Assembly (NCBI GenBank): GCA_937921525.1
Contig: CAKZUM010000442.1
Coordinates: forward strand, 1-7,802
Direction of reading: 5' to 3'
Origin: an uncultured Saprospiraceae bacterium
Lineage (GTDB): Bacteria > Bacteroidota > Bacteroidia > Chitinophagales > Saprospiraceae
Length of the DNA stretch: 7,802 nucleotides
In this document: positions 6,002-7,802 of the stretch, in pieces
Position numbering within the stretch: the stretch's first letter is position 1
Layout: each line of letters begins with the position of its first letter
The notes under the pieces: model-generated
Database searches by the model: none
Seen by the model: only the letters and a program-made list of their open reading frames with translations
What the model was told of the DNA's origin: nothing
Made by a program: the position numbers and the translations under genes

Positions 6002-6793
6002 TTACAACCCAATCAAATAATAAGCACAAGTCGAATAGTAATTTCTAAAATAAGGAATACTACCGAGTACTTTCGATTGCGTTCTTGGCGTTAAATTGAA
6101 TTTATATTTATAGATAGGATTGATAAAAAATAGCTTTCGTTTAAGCAGCGTAAAGTTGGCTTTCTTCGCAATAGATTCAAAACGTTCAATAGAAATGCCG
6201 GTGTCTTTTATCTCTAATAATTCTTTTACGACTGGTTCTGGTTCGCCCATTGCTTGTAAAACACCATTGTAAAGAGGCTTGGGTAATAGATGATAAAAAG
6301 GCATTCGCCCACCCCACTTGTTTTTACAAATTTGTTGATGTCCACCAAATGGCATTTGCCACGGTGGGAAACCAAAAAACACCTTGCCTGTTGGTTTTAA
6401 AAACGCTCTCAACCGCTGCATAAATTTAGCTTGATCGGGGATGTGTTCAATGACATCTTTTAATAATACCAAATCAAATTTTTCAGGAATATCTTTAACT
6501 ACATCTATATCGTAAATATTTCTACAAATAAAATTAACCTGCCCATTGGCTACTTCTTCTTTCATAAAAGCAGCAGCAGTTTTTAGGCGACTTTCATTCA
6601 ATTCTATACCGGTACATTGATGACCCAATGCGGTAAAAGCTTTCAACACACCTGCTTCTGCACAACCTATTTCTAGTACATTAAGTGGTTTTTCTAATGA
6701 GATATGTTCCGATATAAAAGGTTGAACATAGTTCTTCGTCACTTGATATTGCATGTCGAAGTACCGCTCTTTATCCGTATGAAATTCAAACAT
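6002..6793 (-). CDS. Class I SAM-dependent methyltransferase
   Basis: This enzyme probably transfers a methyl group from S-adenosylmethionine to a small molecule or glycan; the acceptor cannot be told from the sequence. The 263-residue protein has a Rossmann-type methyltransferase core. Motif I is VLEIGCAEAG (39-48), the acidic residue ending strand 2 is Glu64 in GIELN, Asp95 sits in the NIYD turn, and FDLVLLKDVIEHI (106-118) gives the DxxEH pattern of the UbiE/Methyltransf_11 type. The part after about 150 is less typical: an aromatic- and Pro-rich FFGFPPWQMPFGGHQQIC stretch and a basic, Tyr-rich C-terminus. These may bind the acceptor. It is the second gene of a minus-strand pair, 13 bases after the glycosyltransferase stop, so the acceptor may be the product of that enzyme, such as a lipid-linked sugar or polysaccharide. 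The ATG at 6793 begins MFEFHTDKERYFD, and no better start is seen. Confidence 0.88.
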   Translation of the reverse strand: MFEFHTDKERYFDMQYQVTKNYVQPFISEHISLEKPLNVLEIGCAEAGVLKAFTALGHQCTGIELNESRLKTAAAFMKEEVANGQVNFICRNIYDIDVVKDIPEKFDLVLLKDVIEHIPDQAKFMQRLRAFLKPTGKVFFGFPPWQMPFGGHQQICKNKWGGRMPFYHLLPKPLYNGVLQAMGEPEPVVKELLEIKDTGISIERFESIAKKANFTLLKRKLFFINPIYKYKFNLTPRTQSKVLGSIPYFRNYYSTCAYYLIGL

Positions 6794-6806
6794 ATTTTTT
6801 ATTGTA

Positions 6807-7544
6807 TTAGAAAATTTTAGAACGAATAATTCCCCATTTATGCAAACGATAAAGGATAGATACTTTAATAACGCCTAAACCATATACAGCACTTCTTGAC
6901 AAATTAATAGAGGAGGCTTCTTCAAAGTATTTGGTTGGACAAGTGATCTCGGCAATCTCGTAACCTTTGCTAAATATCTGCGCAACCATCTGATTGTCAA
7001 AGATAAAATCATCTGAGCAATGGGTAAAATCTAGGGATTTTAAAACCTCTCCAGAAAAAGCTCTATAGCCTGTATGATATTCTGACAACTTTTGACTCAA
7101 CAATATATTTTGGAATAAAGTCAAACATCGATTGGCGATATATTTAATCATCGGCATCCCGCCATTCAATGCGCCCTTCCCTAAAATTCTAGAACCAAAC
7201 ACGACAGGATAAACTTCATTCGCAATTAAATAAGCCATCGAGTAAATCAACTTTGGCGTGTATTGATAATCAGGATGCAACATAATCACAATATCTCCAC
7301 CGAGACTCAACGCCTTTTTATAACAAGTTTTTTGATTGCCTCCGTAGCCCTTATTCTGCTCATGCACCATGATATGTTGAATGCCTAATTGCTTGGCTAC
7401 TGCGATTGTATCATCTCTACTAGAATCATCCGTTAAAACCACCTCGTCTACTATATCTAAAGGAATTTCTTTATAAGTACGTTCTAATGTTCTAGCAGCA
7501 TTATAGGCAGGCATGACTACTATTATCTTTTTACCATCTATCAT
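6807..7544 (-). CDS. Family 2 glycosyltransferase (dolichyl-phosphate-mannose-synthase-like)
   Basis: This is a GT-A fold, family 2 glycosyltransferase that probably moves a sugar from a nucleotide donor to a polyprenyl phosphate or glycan acceptor at the inner face of the cytoplasmic membrane. It has 245 residues. VVMPAYNAARTL (9-20) is the first nucleotide-binding strand, TDDSSRDDT (38-46) binds the uridine or guanosine moiety, and NKGYGGNQK (64-72) follows. The metal-binding DxD is represented by LHPDYQYTP (89-97), a His-Pro-Asp form I recall in many bacterial DPM1-like enzymes. The end, CPTKYFEEASS (202-212) and a short amphipathic tail, also fits that group. No transmembrane helices follow, unlike the longer GtrB or DPM1-type enzymes. 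It is the first gene of the minus-strand pair with the methyltransferase. A surface-polysaccharide or lipid-glycan role is inferred from the pairing. Confidence 0.92.
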   Translation of the reverse strand: MIDGKKIIVVMPAYNAARTLERTYKEIPLDIVDEVVLTDDSSRDDTIAVAKQLGIQHIMVHEQNKGYGGNQKTCYKKALSLGGDIVIMLHPDYQYTPKLIYSMAYLIANEVYPVVFGSRILGKGALNGGMPMIKYIANRCLTLFQNILLSQKLSEYHTGYRAFSGEVLKSLDFTHCSDDFIFDNQMVAQIFSKGYEIAEITCPTKYFEEASSINLSRSAVYGLGVIKVSILYRLHKWGIIRSKIF

Positions 7545-7571
7545 AATTCATCATTATCGGTTCTTGGTTTT

Positions 7572-7605
7572 GGCGTTAATATTTAAATATTTCAAATATA
7601 ACGCC
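7572..7605 (-). promoter_or_regulatory. Promoter candidate inside a GGCGTTA inverted repeat, upstream of the glycosyltransferase
   Basis: On the minus strand, TATATTTG (plus-strand 7593-7600) matches the Bacteroidota -7 consensus TAnnTTTG, 49 bases before the ATG at 7544. A -33 TTTG was not found at the expected spacing. The motif is enclosed by GGCGTTA (7572-7578) and TAACGCC (7599-7605), a perfect 7-bp inverted repeat whose inner A/T bases extend the pairing. The repeat overlaps the predicted start-site region, so it could be an operator or a 5' leader hairpin. Confidence 0.4.
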
Positions 7606-7661
7606 GAAAACGATTTTCAGTCGTAAGCTTCATTCTATACGCTCACCGCTCTGTCCACAAA

Positions 7662-7802
7662 CACACTACTGGACATTGTTTAGAACAGAGAGCAGAGAAG
7701 AGAGAGTAGAGACGTATTTCGATCAGAGAACGACGAAATTTCGTCCTTTTTTAAACGTAATCTGTCTCTATTCTCTACTCTCGCTTCTCTGTTCTTTGAA
7801 AT
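7662..7802. repeat. Family A palindromic MITE-like element, right copy (3' end cut by window)
   Basis: It starts with CACACTACTGGACATT, the terminal inverted repeat, and its 7678-7802 part matches 1-125 without gaps (114/125). The final 13 bases seen in the left copy fall beyond the window. It has the same orientation as the left copy, judged from the asymmetric centre (CGTATTTCGAT). It sits about 117 bases upstream of the glycosyltransferase start. Several of the differences between copies break base pairs in the arms (for example at 7771 and 7783-7784), suggesting independent drift since copying. Confidence 0.88.

Noticed and set aside
1..7802. Composite transposon or genomic island bounded by family A copies
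   Set aside because: There is no transposase, integrase or mobility gene inside, the cargo is housekeeping-like, and the ends are short non-coding palindromes that are probably dispersed in the genome.
1..7802. tRNA, rRNA or known riboswitch
   Set aside because: Reading both strands of all intergenic stretches, I saw no cloverleaf, rRNA-like segment or recognisable riboswitch core.

Overview
The window reads as a chromosomal segment of an AT-rich member of the Bacteroidota. The support is the FeoB subtype (Ala-Cys-Ala-Ile-Pro gate motif), a lipoprotein diheme cytochrome of the SO2930 type, a dolichyl-phosphate-mannose-synthase-like glycosyltransferase with the His-Pro-Asp-Tyr-Gln-Tyr motif, a TAnnTTTG-type promoter candidate and weak ribosome binding sites. 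A Saprospiraceae-like or Flavobacteriia-like host is a guess from family resemblance, not something the sequence proves.

Layout: (1) Positions 1-138 hold a near-palindromic repeat (family A). (2) 157-2510, minus strand, hold a feoA-feoB ferrous iron uptake operon whose two genes overlap by 19 bases. (3) 2511-3024 is AT-rich, has no gene, and contains a half copy of a second palindromic element (family B, 2691-2762). (4) 3025-3696, plus strand, encodes an unrecognised 223-residue protein with one N-terminal membrane segment. (5) 3721-4204 holds two more palindromic structures: family C, 372 bp with 69-nt inverted arms, and family D, 67 bp with CACATAG heptamers. (6) 4237-5319, plus strand, encodes a diheme c-type cytochrome lipoprotein. 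(7) 5320-6001 is non-coding and carries a full family B element flanked by a 12-bp direct repeat, a low-complexity hairpin with an inverted repeat, and family E (184 bp, three stacked hairpins). (8) 6002-7544, minus strand, is a two-gene unit: a family 2 glycosyltransferase followed 13 bases later by a SAM-dependent methyltransferase. (9) 7662 to the window end is a second family A copy, which continues past the edge.

The genes form four transcription units with no clear shared task: ferrous iron import, an unknown membrane-anchored protein, an envelope electron-transfer protein, and a probable lipid-linked sugar or polysaccharide modification pair. None looks like a defence, phage, CRISPR or mobile-element gene. 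The unusual content is between the genes. All intergenic gaps longer than about 300 bases, and both window ends, contain a different palindromic, MITE-like element with no transposase of its own. Family A copies lie in direct orientation at both ends, so recombination between them could delete the whole 7.7 kb, including feoAB. I did not find a convincing new multi-gene system.
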